Assembly: GCA_002453475.1 (NCBI GenBank)
Contig: DKGY01000094.1
Coordinates: forward strand, 30,378 to 53,305
Length of the DNA: 22,928 nt
Direction of reading: 5' to 3'
Source of the DNA: Clostridium sp. UBA6758
GTDB lineage: Bacteria > Bacillota > Clostridia > Clostridiales > Clostridiaceae
The position numbers were made by a program, and so were the translations under genes. Numbering within the stretch: the stretch's first letter is position 1; each line of letters starts with the position of its first letter. Below the pieces are notes generated by a model, which worked only from the letters and a program-made list of their open reading frames with translations, was not told the DNA's origin and searched no databases. Shown here one piece after another: positions 7,961 to 15,009 of the stretch.

Positions 7961-9639
7961 GAATATTTGATAAAAATATAAATTTTTTAGGGGAGATAGA
8001 TAGCTATACTTCCCTTTTGTATATTTCTAAATGGGAAACATATGGAGAATTTGAGTTTCATGTGAGTAACTTCAATAAAGAATTGCTACAAAAAGGCAAT
8101 ATAATAATGCTCGGTAAAGATGGTAATAGAACTGGAGTTATTGAACATTTTGAAGTTAATCAAGAGAATACTGAAGATATTGTTATAAAAGGATTTAGTC
8201 TAGGCTATTGGCTTACTAATAGAATAACGGTGCCACCGAAAGGATATGCATACCATAGTTTCAATACTACAGTAGAAGAAATAATGTTAGCCTTAGTTAA
8301 AACTAATACAATAGATCCTTTAGATATTAACAGAAAGATACCTAATCTTATTTTAGAATCTTCTTTAAACCGAGGTATTAAATTAGAGTTTCAAACTAGG
8401 TATAAAGTCTTAAGTGAAGAGTTAACCAAACTTTCTAAAGCAAGTGGACTAGGGTGGACTATAACTTTAGATTATAAATCTAAAAAGTTTATATTTAAAG
8501 TATTAGAAGGTAAGAACTTAAGCGCAGAACAAAGCATTAATCCACCACAGATTTTTAGTGTTGATTATGATAATGTAAGAAAACAAAATTATATTGAAAG
8601 TAATATAGGTTATAAAAATTGTGGTTATGTAGCTGGACAAGGTGAAGGAGAAAATAGAGAAATTCAAACATTAAATAATGATTTAATTGGCTTTGATAGA
8701 AGAGAAATATTTATAGATGCTAGGGATATCTCCGAAGGTGGAAATTTAGTAGATAGAGCCAAAGTCAAATTATCTGAAACGCCACAAGTGAGTTCTTTTG
8801 AATGTGAGGTTGAACCTAAAGACTACAAAAGCAATTGGAATCTTGGGGACATTGTAACGACTGTAAACAAGAAAATGAAGCTGATTATTCATAACAGAGT
8901 TACAGAAGTTAGAGAGGTGTGGGAACGGAGTGGATACAAAGTAGAACCTACTTTTGGTACTTCCATCCCCACGGTTGGAGAAAAAATTAAACAAACTACA
9001 GATACACCGCTTCAAGAATCAGTTCAAGGTGCAGATGGACCACAAGGTGAAAGAGGTCCCCAAGGATACAGTATTAATTATCTATGGAATGGTACAAGTC
9101 TTGGAGTAAAAAGAGAAGATGAAGGTAGTTATATTTACACAGAATTGAGAGGTCCACAAGGAATTCAAGGACCAAAAGGCGAGCAAGGAGTTCAAGGACT
9201 TAAGGGAGATAAAGGAGACCAGGGTATACAAGGTACAAAAGGTGATATAGGTCCTATTGGACCCCAGGGATTAATTGGTCCTAAAGGTGATACTGGTTCG
9301 CAAGGTATCCAAGGGGTGAAAGGGAATGATGGAATAACTCCAACTATAGGTACTAATGGCAATTGGTATTTAGGGAGTACAGACACAGGAAAACCATCAA
9401 GAGGAATACAAGGTATTCAGGGAATTCAAGGCGTGAAAGGTGATACTGGAGCAACAGGAGTAACAGGTCCCCAAGGACCAATAGGAGCCACTGGGCCTCA
9501 AGGTATGCAAGGACCTAAAGGTGATACTGGAGTACAAGGACCGCAAGGTATCCCAGGGAAAGATGGGACACAAATAATAACATCTAGTACTAGACCGAGT
9601 GGACAAATCAATGGTCGAGTATGGATACAACTTATGTAA
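7936..9639 (+). CDS. Tail protein with ReqiPepy6 Gp37-like domain and collagen-like tail (567 aa)
   Basis: Residues about 8-345 match the Siphovirus ReqiPepy6 Gp37-like type of tail-associated protein (IRIFDKNINFLGEIDSYTSL...WETYGEFEFH..., VIEHFEVNQENTEDIVIKGFSLGYWL, and the late AKVKLSETPQVSSFECEVEP...NWNLGDIVT). Such proteins form the tail tip below Dit. The rest is collagen-like: Gly-X-Y runs at 365-376, 406-465 and 490-543, separated by two small modules (YLWNGTSLGVKREDEGSYIY and ITPTIGTNGNWYLGSTDTG). It ends in PSGQINGRVWIQLM. ATG 7936 overlaps the preceding gene by 25 bases and has only a weak, distant ribosome binding site, so coupling is likely. Confidence 0.85.
   Translation: MDTNNDSIRIFDKNINFLGEIDSYTSLLYISKWETYGEFEFHVSNFNKELLQKGNIIMLGKDGNRTGVIEHFEVNQENTEDIVIKGFSLGYWLTNRITVPPKGYAYHSFNTTVEEIMLALVKTNTIDPLDINRKIPNLILESSLNRGIKLEFQTRYKVLSEELTKLSKASGLGWTITLDYKSKKFIFKVLEGKNLSAEQSINPPQIFSVDYDNVRKQNYIESNIGYKNCGYVAGQGEGENREIQTLNNDLIGFDRREIFIDARDISEGGNLVDRAKVKLSETPQVSSFECEVEPKDYKSNWNLGDIVTTVNKKMKLIIHNRVTEVREVWERSGYKVEPTFGTSIPTVGEKIKQTTDTPLQESVQGADGPQGERGPQGYSINYLWNGTSLGVKREDEGSYIYTELRGPQGIQGPKGEQGVQGLKGDKGDQGIQGTKGDIGPIGPQGLIGPKGDTGSQGIQGVKGNDGITPTIGTNGNWYLGSTDTGKPSRGIQGIQGIQGVKGDTGATGVTGPQGPIGATGPQGMQGPKGDTGVQGPQGIPGKDGTQIITSSTRPSGQINGRVWIQLM
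9151..9564 (+). repeat. Collagen-like Gly-X-Y coding repeats
   Basis: Twenty uninterrupted Gly-X-Y triplets are coded at 9151-9330 and eighteen at 9403-9564, with recurring GPQ, GIQ, GPK and GDT triplets. The intervening 72 bases code the ITPTIGTNGNWYLGSTDTG module. Phage collagen-like repeats form trimeric rods and vary in copy number. Confidence 0.9.
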
Positions 9640-9654
9640 AAGGAGAGTGGTAAG

Positions 9655-10143
9655 ATGGGAACAGTTAAAAATGCTGTGTACAAAGTAGATAATGGAACAG
9701 ATTTTGATGAAATACATTTTAAAACTAATGCAGAACAGGTAGGATGTGCAGATGGTAGGTCAGTTGGGTCGCATTTGGCAGAGAAGGTGAATAAAAGTGA
9801 TTTTAGTAGTTTGAAAGCTACTAATGGATGGCGGAAAACAACAGATGGATTTATTGAACAATGGATAGAGACAAAAATACTAGTATATCAAAATTCGGTT
9901 GGCGCTATAAATTGCACATTACCATTGTCACTAATTGGAAAGAATATATTAATGCAAAATACAGAGATAGTTTGCAGGATAGAAGGCAGTGGAATTTTAA
10001 CAGATAGTGATATAGAGAGAATTATAGCATCAAGTTTTATAATGACTGATAAGACGAGTGTAAAAATAAAAGTATGTGACATTAATAATAATGTAATAGA
10101 ATCAGCGCAATTTTTAATAAGATTTTCAGTTTTATTTTTTTAG
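9655..10143 (+). CDS. Tail fibre / receptor-binding-type protein (162 aa)
   Basis: ATG 9655 follows AAGGAGAG. The N-terminus (GTVKNAVYKVDNGTDFDEIHFKTNAEQV) is a common attachment motif of Firmicute phage tail proteins. GWRKTTDGFIEQWIETKI in the middle matches the opening signature of gp53-like fibre C-terminal domains (GW.K...G.I.QW), and the rest is beta-rich to the hydrophobic end RFSVLFF. It probably helps form the tail tip or fibre that contacts the host surface. It lies directly after the collagen-tailed protein. Substrate recognised is unknown. Confidence 0.7.
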   Translation: MGTVKNAVYKVDNGTDFDEIHFKTNAEQVGCADGRSVGSHLAEKVNKSDFSSLKATNGWRKTTDGFIEQWIETKILVYQNSVGAINCTLPLSLIGKNILMQNTEIVCRIEGSGILTDSDIERIIASSFIMTDKTSVKIKVCDINNNVIESAQFLIRFSVLFF

Positions 10144-10154
10144 GGGGTATTAGT

Positions 10155-10430
10155 ATGTATTTGAGAATTAAAGATAATAATTTTGGATTTGCAGTAGAAG
10201 GAATACATGACATATTAAGCACAGATATTATCATAACTAATGCAGAGTATGATAAGTTCTTTCAGCTGCAAAGCGAGGGAAAACAATTTAGATTAAAGAA
10301 AGTTCCAACTGGAGTGGGTTTATTTGATTATGTTGAAGAATATGTACATGAAATAGATAATACACCTAAACCACCAAGTATTGAAGAAAGAATGTCAGCA
10401 ATGGAAATGGCGTTAATGGAGGTGTTATAG
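10155..10430 (+). CDS. Small tail-end protein of unknown function (91 aa)
   Basis: ATG 10155 follows GGGGG at 10143-10147. The product is an N-terminal beta-type half (MYLRIKDNNFGFAVEGIHDIL) and a C-terminal part with PPSIEERMSAMEMALMEVL, a helix often seen at the ends of small phage proteins next to tail fibres. It is tightly packed between the fibre gene and the XkdX-like gene, with no gap, so it belongs to the late operon. It could be a fibre assembly factor; nothing in the sequence proves this. Confidence 0.65.
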   Translation: MYLRIKDNNFGFAVEGIHDILSTDIIITNAEYDKFFQLQSEGKQFRLKKVPTGVGLFDYVEEYVHEIDNTPKPPSIEERMSAMEMALMEVL

Positions 10431-10562
10431 ATGTTTGAATTTCTTAAAAATATGTGGGTAATGAGAAAGTGTAATGAAGGTTACTTAATTACTATGGTGG
10501 CTAAAGGGAGAATTACAGAGGAAGAAAAGCGAATGATTGTAACGGTTCCACAAGTTATATAA
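10431..10562 (+). CDS. XkdX-like small phage protein, probably shortened (43 aa)
   Basis: ATG 10431 comes right after the previous stop, with GGAGGTG at 10418-10424. The protein (MFEFLKNMWVMRKCNEGYLI...AKGRITEEEKRMIVTVPQVI) follows the XkdX pattern: an aromatic start, a helix, then G-x-ITxEE. XkdX-family proteins sit at the end of tail modules; their function is unknown. It ends in two consecutive in-frame stops (TAA TAG at 10560-10565). The same frame then stays open to 10628 and codes a second IT..EY..I motif, suggesting the gene was once longer. Confidence 0.6.
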   Translation: MFEFLKNMWVMRKCNEGYLITMVAKGRITEEEKRMIVTVPQVI

Positions 10563-10565
10563 TAG

Positions 10566-10628
10566 AACCTAATTACTCAGAAAGAGTATGAAATTATTAT
10601 GGCTACTCAGCAAATAACTAACTCATAG
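10566..10628 (+). other. In-frame remnant after the XkdX-like gene
   Basis: In the frame of the 43-residue gene, after TAA TAG, codons 10566-10625 read NLITQKEYEIIMATQQITNS and end at TAG 10626-10628. ITQKEYEIIMATQQ aligns without gaps to ITEEEKRMIVTVPQ just upstream. This looks like the lost C-terminus of the same protein or a decayed duplicate. Confidence 0.45.
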
Positions 10629-10632
10629 TTAA

Positions 10633-10661
10633 TTGATAGCTAAGGTTAAGTGTGCTACAAT
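10633..10661 (+). promoter_or_regulatory. Vegetative promoter for the acyltransferase gene
   Basis: TTGATA at 10633-10638 and TACAAT at 10656-10661 are 17 bases apart, each one mismatch from consensus, and TGC at 10653-10655 gives an extended -10. Transcription would start near 10,668, about 33 bases before the acyltransferase start. This lets the gene be expressed in the lysogen independently of the late operon. Confidence 0.7.
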
Positions 10662-10700
10662 GAAAAGTGTATTTTTTGTAAAAAAAGGGGGAGGGTTGAA

Positions 10701-11927
10701 TTGAAAGGTAAAATACGTTATTTCGATGGGCTTAGAGGGTTAGCTGCATTAGTAGTAGTGATTCAACATTATATATTAGCATTTTATCCAGCTATATTTT
10801 CTAGAAGTGATGAATTAAGGCATACGAGTTATGCTTTTGAAACAACTTTAGCAAGTACTCCATTTAATATATTTTTCAATGGAAATTTTGCAGTATGCAT
10901 ATTTTTTGTTTTGAGTGGATATGTATTAACAAATAAATTTTTTATTACCAAAAATGCTGAATACATTACGGCTGGAGCTTGTAAGAGATATATAAGGTTA
11001 ATGGTTCCAGTTTTGGTTATAATATCTACTGCTTATATTTTTATGAAATTATCGCTTTTTAATAATATTGAAGTTGCAAAAATAACATTATCATCAAATT
11101 GGTTAGCTACAACTTATGATTTTGAACCAAACCTAATGAGTATGTTGAAACAAGCGACATTTGGAGTTTTTGTAGGATCAGATTTTTCGTACAATACAAG
11201 TTTATGGACTATGGGATATGAATTTTTAGGATCATTTTTAGTGTTTAGCTTGGCTATTATATTTGGTAAATTGAAAAAAAGGTATATTTTTTATACTATA
11301 ACTGCAATATATTTTGTAAAAACTTATTACCTTGCATTTATATTAGGTATGATATTAAGTGATTGTTACAATAGCAATTATGAAATTATAAGGAAATTAA
11401 AAGGACGATGTGCTAGCATTATATGTTTAATATTAGGATTATTTATGGGGTCATATCCACTGGTGCCAACAGATAATACAATTTATAAATATATGAATAT
11501 AGAATCTTTTGAACCGGGGGTTTTTTACCGTACGTTAGGAGCAGTTTTATTAATGATAGCAATCATGAATTCAAAATTATTGATTGAGTTTTTTTCTAGC
11601 AAGGTAATGATTTTTTTAGGAAAGATATCATTCTCAATGTATCTAATTCATCTAATTATAATATGCTCTTTCTCAGGAGCTTTATTTACTAGTACGTTAC
11701 CATATTTAAGCTATAATAAAGCATTTATTTTAACATTTGTAGTATCTATGATATTAATATTTATAATATCATACTACTATTGTAAGTATGTGGATGATAC
11801 AGCAGTAAAATTGTCATCATATGTATACAAGAAAATATTTTTAAATGACTCTAGTGCGGATGTAATAAATAATAAGGACATAAATAGAAAAATAGATGTT
11901 AAGCAAAATATAAAGGTAATAGAATAA
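10701..11927 (+). CDS. Membrane acyltransferase, acyltransferase 3 (OafA-like) family (408 aa)
   Basis: I chose TTG 10701, which has GGGGGAGGG at 10687-10695 and begins just before the family's first motif; an upstream GTG at 10650 lies inside the promoter. All expected motifs are present: YFDGLRGLAALVVVIQHY with the catalytic-type His, FFVLSGYVLTNKFF, and SLWTMGYEFLGSFLV. About ten hydrophobic segments follow, as usual for these integral membrane enzymes, which move acetyl or other acyl groups onto cell-surface sugars. A charged tail ends the protein. It stands alone between tail and lysis genes with its own promoter and terminator, so it is probably lysogenic-conversion cargo that modifies a surface polysaccharide, perhaps the phage receptor. 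The substrate cannot be read from sequence. Confidence 0.88.
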   Translation: MKGKIRYFDGLRGLAALVVVIQHYILAFYPAIFSRSDELRHTSYAFETTLASTPFNIFFNGNFAVCIFFVLSGYVLTNKFFITKNAEYITAGACKRYIRLMVPVLVIISTAYIFMKLSLFNNIEVAKITLSSNWLATTYDFEPNLMSMLKQATFGVFVGSDFSYNTSLWTMGYEFLGSFLVFSLAIIFGKLKKRYIFYTITAIYFVKTYYLAFILGMILSDCYNSNYEIIRKLKGRCASIICLILGLFMGSYPLVPTDNTIYKYMNIESFEPGVFYRTLGAVLLMIAIMNSKLLIEFFSSKVMIFLGKISFSMYLIHLIIICSFSGALFTSTLPYLSYNKAFILTFVVSMILIFIISYYYCKYVDDTAVKLSSYVYKKIFLNDSSADVINNKDINRKIDVKQNIKVIE

Positions 11928-11968
11928 CAACAGAACAATATAAAAAAATAACTTCTGAGGAATATATT

Positions 11969-11986
11969 TAATTCATAGTTGAATTA
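11969..11986. repeat. Palindrome beside the acyltransferase, carrying a direct-repeat copy
   Basis: TAATTCA at 11969-11975 and TGAATTA at 11980-11986 form an inverted repeat around TAGT. TCATAGTT within it (11973-11980) also occurs at 10623-10630 on the other side of the acyltransferase gene. A perfect -10 box TATAAT lies at 11985-11990, but no fitting -35 is visible. Confidence 0.45.
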
Positions 11987-12009
11987 TAATGAAAACTAAA
12001 TAAACCTTA

Positions 12010-12042
12010 AGAGATTAGAGAAATCTAGTCTCTTTTTAATTT
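12010..12042 (+). terminator. Intrinsic terminator after the acyltransferase gene
   Basis: AGAGATTAG at 12010-12018 pairs with CTAGTCTCT at 12025-12033 (nine pairs, one G-U), followed by TTTTAATTTT. It closes the acyltransferase unit just before the holin ribosome binding site. Confidence 0.8.
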
Positions 12043-12067
12043 TAAAAATATTAAAGGATGGTGTAAG

Positions 12068-12484
12068 ATGGATAAAATATTAAACTATATTAAAGTAATA
12101 GTAATGGCACTAGGAACAGGCATAACGTGGCTATTAGGAACATGGGATATTGCATTAAAGGTATTAATAGCCTTTATGATTTTAGACTATGGTACAGGCT
12201 TGTTAAGAGCGTGGATTAATAAAGAAGTTTCCAGTGATGTAGGATTAAAGGGTATAGCACGTAAAGCAGTTATATTTGTAGTTCTTATAGTTGCAGTAAT
12301 GTTGGATAGACTTTTAAATACTGGTACATGGGTGTTTAGAACTCTTGTATGTTATTTCTATATCTGCAACGAAGGTATAAGCTTGCTAGAGAATTGTGCT
12401 GGGCTTGGAGTACCTATACCAGAAAGGTTAAAGGATGCTTTAGCACAGTTAAAAGATGGAGAAAAGAAAGAGTTAAATAATTAG
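12068..12484 (+). CDS. Phage holin, TcdE-like (Holin_4_1 family, 138 aa)
   Basis: ATG 12068 follows AAAGGATGG. The protein has three hydrophobic stretches (about 8-24, 29-45 and 74-90) and the family's motifs: LDYGTGLLRAW, the middle SDVGLKGIARKAVIFVVL, FYICNEGISLLENCAGLGVPIPERL and a charged tail KDGEKKELNN. Holins of this group, including the C. difficile TcdE type, form membrane holes that release the endolysin at a set time. The endolysin gene is 50 bases downstream, behind a hairpin. Assignment is secure from motif order and length. Confidence 0.93.
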   Translation: MDKILNYIKVIVMALGTGITWLLGTWDIALKVLIAFMILDYGTGLLRAWINKEVSSDVGLKGIARKAVIFVVLIVAVMLDRLLNTGTWVFRTLVCYFYICNEGISLLENCAGLGVPIPERLKDALAQLKDGEKKELNN

Positions 12485-12488
12485 TTGC

Positions 12489-12516
12489 AAGAGTGGGAGC
12501 AATCTCACTCTTTTAT
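12489..12516 (+). terminator. Hairpin between holin and endolysin
   Basis: AAGAGTGGGA at 12489-12498 pairs with TCTCACTCTT at 12503-12512 (ten pairs, one G-U) around GCAA, followed by TTATATT. The endolysin ribosome binding site AGGAGG lies immediately after it. It could be a partial terminator that lowers endolysin expression, or an RNA-processing or mRNA-stability element. Confidence 0.6.
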
Positions 12517-12534
12517 ATTAAGGAGGAATAAAGT

Positions 12535-13353
12535 ATGGCTAAAGTAGTAATAGATGAAGGACATTATAACTATGAAAGTGGAGCAGTAGGATTTGGTATT
12601 AAGGAATGTGATATTACTCATGGTGTAGCTTACAAGTTGAAACCCAAGTTGGAAAAACAAGGACATAGTGTATTAATAACTAATGGCTCACTATCTAATA
12701 GGACCAGTAAGGCTAATTCATGGGGAGCAGATATATTTATATCTCTACATTGCAATGCTTTTAATGGTAATGCTTACGGGATAGAAACATTTTGTTATAA
12801 GTTTAAATATAGGAAATTAGCCGATAGCATACACAATGCTCTATTATCAGATAAAAGGCTATACAGAACTAACAGAGGAGTTAAAGAGGGTGATTTGCAC
12901 GTGATCAGAGAAAGTAATATGGATGCGTGCTTGGTAGAAATGGCTTTTATAGATAATAAAGAGGATAATGTTTTGTTACTGAAATACCAAGATGAATATG
13001 CAACTGCTATAGCTAAAGGTGTTCAAGCTTATTTTGGACTAAGTTATAAAGAAGATATAGAAAAACCAAGTAAACCATCTACACCAGTTATAAAGGAGGA
13101 AAAGAAAGTGGATTATATCATACAGTATTCAAATGCAACAGATCAAGCTATAGCGGAGGTAATGGCAGATAGGCTTAATTGTCCAACTATAAACTGCTTA
13201 AGACCATATGCATACTATGGACAGTATAAAACAGTTATTGCAGTAGGAGAAGCAAAGAATAAGAGTGGACATACTAATGTACTTATCCAGGGTAGTAATA
13301 GACAAGATACACTGGATAAAGCTATAGCTTATTGTAAGAGCTTAGGAAGATAA
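12535..13353 (+). CDS. Endolysin: N-acetylmuramoyl-L-alanine amidase with CD27L-like wall-binding domain (272 aa)
   Basis: ATG 12535 follows AGGAGG. Residues 1-168 form an Amidase_3 domain that cuts the bond between MurNAc and L-Ala in peptidoglycan; likely zinc and catalytic residues are His10 (DEGH), Glu24 (GIKE), His72 (SLHCNAF) and Glu135 (LVEMAF). A linker of Pro, Ser, Lys and Glu (about 175-191) leads to a C-terminal domain (192-272: DYIIQYSNATDQ...KTVIAVGEAKN...VLIQGSNRQDTLDKAIAYCKSL) like that of clostridial endolysins CD27L and CTP1L. There is no signal peptide, so release needs the holin. An internal ribosome binding site and GTG at residue 192 should also give the free C-terminal domain. 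Confidence 0.93.
   Translation: MAKVVIDEGHYNYESGAVGFGIKECDITHGVAYKLKPKLEKQGHSVLITNGSLSNRTSKANSWGADIFISLHCNAFNGNAYGIETFCYKFKYRKLADSIHNALLSDKRLYRTNRGVKEGDLHVIRESNMDACLVEMAFIDNKEDNVLLLKYQDEYATAIAKGVQAYFGLSYKEDIEKPSKPSTPVIKEEKKVDYIIQYSNATDQAIAEVMADRLNCPTINCLRPYAYYGQYKTVIAVGEAKNKSGHTNVLIQGSNRQDTLDKAIAYCKSLGR
13092..13110 (+). promoter_or_regulatory. Internal ribosome binding site and GTG start within the endolysin gene
   Basis: AAAGGAGGA at 13092-13100 is followed at proper spacing by in-frame GTG 13108-13110 (codon 192), exactly at the linker/binding-domain border. Translation from here would give an 81-residue product (13108-13353) starting MDYIIQYSNATDQ. Secondary products of this kind are established for CD27L and CTP1L. 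Confidence 0.75.
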
Positions 13354-13357
13354 TATC

Positions 13358-13396
13358 AAAGGCTAGTAGAGAATAAAACCCTTACTAGCCTTTTGT
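13358..13396 (+). terminator. Terminator at the end of the lysis operon
   Basis: AAAGGCTAGTA at 13358-13368 pairs perfectly with TACTAGCCTTT at 13383-13393 around a 14-base loop, followed by TGTATT. It starts five bases after the endolysin stop. It also lies beyond the end of the convergent amidase gene, but on that strand there is no T-run. Confidence 0.75.
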
Positions 13397-13426
13397 ATTA
13401 AATATATTAAATTAGTAATATAGTTT

Positions 13427-14587
13427 CTAATACATACTTATCAATCTTAATCCAGAGTATAGGTTAGTTTGAGCTAAAACAGCTCTTAAGCTATTCTCAT
13501 TTCTATCAGTTGTGTGAGCACTAAATGTAAGATCATCTTGTCCATTATTAAGATATCTTTCTATTACTAATCCAGCATGATTATATCTACGGTAAAAGCT
13601 GTTATAAAAATTAATTACATCACCAGGTTTTGAATAATACGACATTGTTCCAACCTTACCTAAAGAATATTCTCTACTATATGCAAAACCATTATTTACT
13701 AAATAGTCGTGTTGTTCTTCTACTCGAATCCATGCACTTGTACCGCCTGCTTTGCCACCAAAATAGTTAAAAGTATCAGTTCTTCCTACACCACCATAGT
13801 TTAAGCATTGTGAAACGAAATTAGCACAATCGTTTTCGTATGCAGGAAAATTTGGATTATAATTCTTCCAATATCTTTTAGCATAGTCTACTGCACTTGC
13901 TGGATAATAACGTGTTGCAGCCATAGTAGATGCTGTTAAAGAATTACTTTTAAGTTGCGGAGCTTTTTTAAAATCATCTAATTTTCCTACAACTTTCATT
14001 TGGGTTAATCCTTCTATTTTTATATCTATTTCTTTAAAAGAATCCTTTAAAAAATCCAATAAAGCTTGATTATAATCTTCATTATTTATCTCTTCCTTAT
14101 TAGGAGCGTCTAATGGATCATATATGTCTTTATTTACATACCACTTATTGTTGTACTTTTCCAATACAATTATATGATTTGTATTGCTTGTTGAAGTATA
14201 AATTTCAGAATTTTCATTATATGTTAATGCGTTTTCAAAATTTAAATCAATAACAGCCTTATCGTTAATTTCAATATTGTTATAAATAATATTGAAATCA
14301 TAGTTTGTTAAGGTTCTATTTAAACCTTTATTAATATCACATAGATACTTATCATTTAGTTGAACATATTCTTTAAAAATGGAATTTAGAATTACGTCAT
14401 CATAATTTCCTGATTGGTTATTGGAAACTGATTCTAAAGTGGTTGAGAAATATGAATTAATAGTATCCTTTATTAGATTTTCATCAGAAGGCTTGTCCAA
14501 ATCTGATGCAAATGCTTGGCTGGATATAAATCCAACACTTAATATGCAGCTTAGTAGAAAAAGAAAAAACGTTTTTTTAATTCTCAT
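13427..14587 (-). CDS. Secreted amidase-domain protein, Amidase_6 type (386 aa)
   Basis: The N-terminus is a cleavable signal peptide (MRIKKTFFLFLLSCILSVGF..., cut expected after AFA near residue 27), so the protein is exported. Residues 30-215 have an unrecognised, mixed alpha/beta make-up with WYVNKDIYDPLD. Residues about 226-386 are an Amidase_6 domain: YYPASAVDYAKRYWKNYNPNFPAYENDCANFVSQCLNYGG carries the probable nucleophile Cys254, and YNHAGLV the His337, as in NlpC/P60-like cysteine hydrolases. It likely acts on cell-wall peptides or another extracellular amide. The gene faces leftward, opposite to all late genes, behind its own promoter and GGGGGG ribosome binding site. It is probably lysogen-expressed cargo. 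Confidence 0.85.
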   Translation of the reverse strand: MRIKKTFFLFLLSCILSVGFISSQAFASDLDKPSDENLIKDTINSYFSTTLESVSNNQSGNYDDVILNSIFKEYVQLNDKYLCDINKGLNRTLTNYDFNIIYNNIEINDKAVIDLNFENALTYNENSEIYTSTSNTNHIIVLEKYNNKWYVNKDIYDPLDAPNKEEINNEDYNQALLDFLKDSFKEIDIKIEGLTQMKVVGKLDDFKKAPQLKSNSLTASTMAATRYYPASAVDYAKRYWKNYNPNFPAYENDCANFVSQCLNYGGVGRTDTFNYFGGKAGGTSAWIRVEEQHDYLVNNGFAYSREYSLGKVGTMSYYSKPGDVINFYNSFYRRYNHAGLVIERYLNNGQDDLTFSAHTTDRNENSLRAVLAQTNLYSGLRLISMY

Positions 14588-14622
14588 AGAGAATTCCCCC
14601 CTTTATTTACAATATTATATAC

Positions 14623-14651
14623 ATAATAACATATATGTATTATATTATCAA
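14623..14651 (-). promoter_or_regulatory. Promoter for the secreted amidase gene
   Basis: On the minus strand, TTGATA (14651-14646) and TATTAT (14628-14623) are 17 bases apart, each one mismatch from consensus, 36 bases upstream of the start codon. The surrounding DNA is very AT-rich, so chance is possible. Confidence 0.55.
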
Positions 14652-15009
14652 TAAAATGTAACATTTTTTTTGTTCTTTTATGTTAATATAATTTTAGATT
14701 TTAGATGTATTGCGTAAATATAGGGTATTTTTTCAAAATCTAATATGACTATAAGATATAACAACTTATTTAGTTAATTGTACTTGAGTTTATGGTTTTA
14801 TTAAATTAAAACTACTTAAAAGGTATTAAATATAACTTAAGTTTCAATTAATCATAAATTAAATTATAAATATATTAGTATAACATTAAAATAAAAGTTT
14901 TATATGACTCATTTTTCTTTTAAATTTATATACATATCATATGAAAGATTAATTTTATTACTAATAAGTCGTCCAAAGTAAGAGTGAGATATATTTAATA
15001 TTAACGAAA
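14652..15009. other. AT-rich intergenic region without recognisable genes
   Basis: About 360 bases between the leftward amidase gene and the FtsK-like operon. No ORF with a ribosome binding site, no RNA gene and no long repeat is visible. It must hold the promoter for the rightward operon, but no match near consensus stands out. Confidence 0.6.

Noticed and set aside
9192..9717. Proline-rich open frames on the minus strand over the collagen-like region
   Set aside because: They are the antisense of Gly-X-Y codons, have no ribosome binding site, and the plus-strand gene is clear.
10560..10565. Stop-codon readthrough or recoded TAG in the XkdX-like gene
   Set aside because: Two different stops in tandem make readthrough very unlikely, and TAA, TAG and TGA all end other genes here normally.
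14421..14654. Plus-strand open frame over the start of the secreted amidase gene
   Set aside because: It runs antisense through the signal peptide and promoter and has no ribosome binding site.
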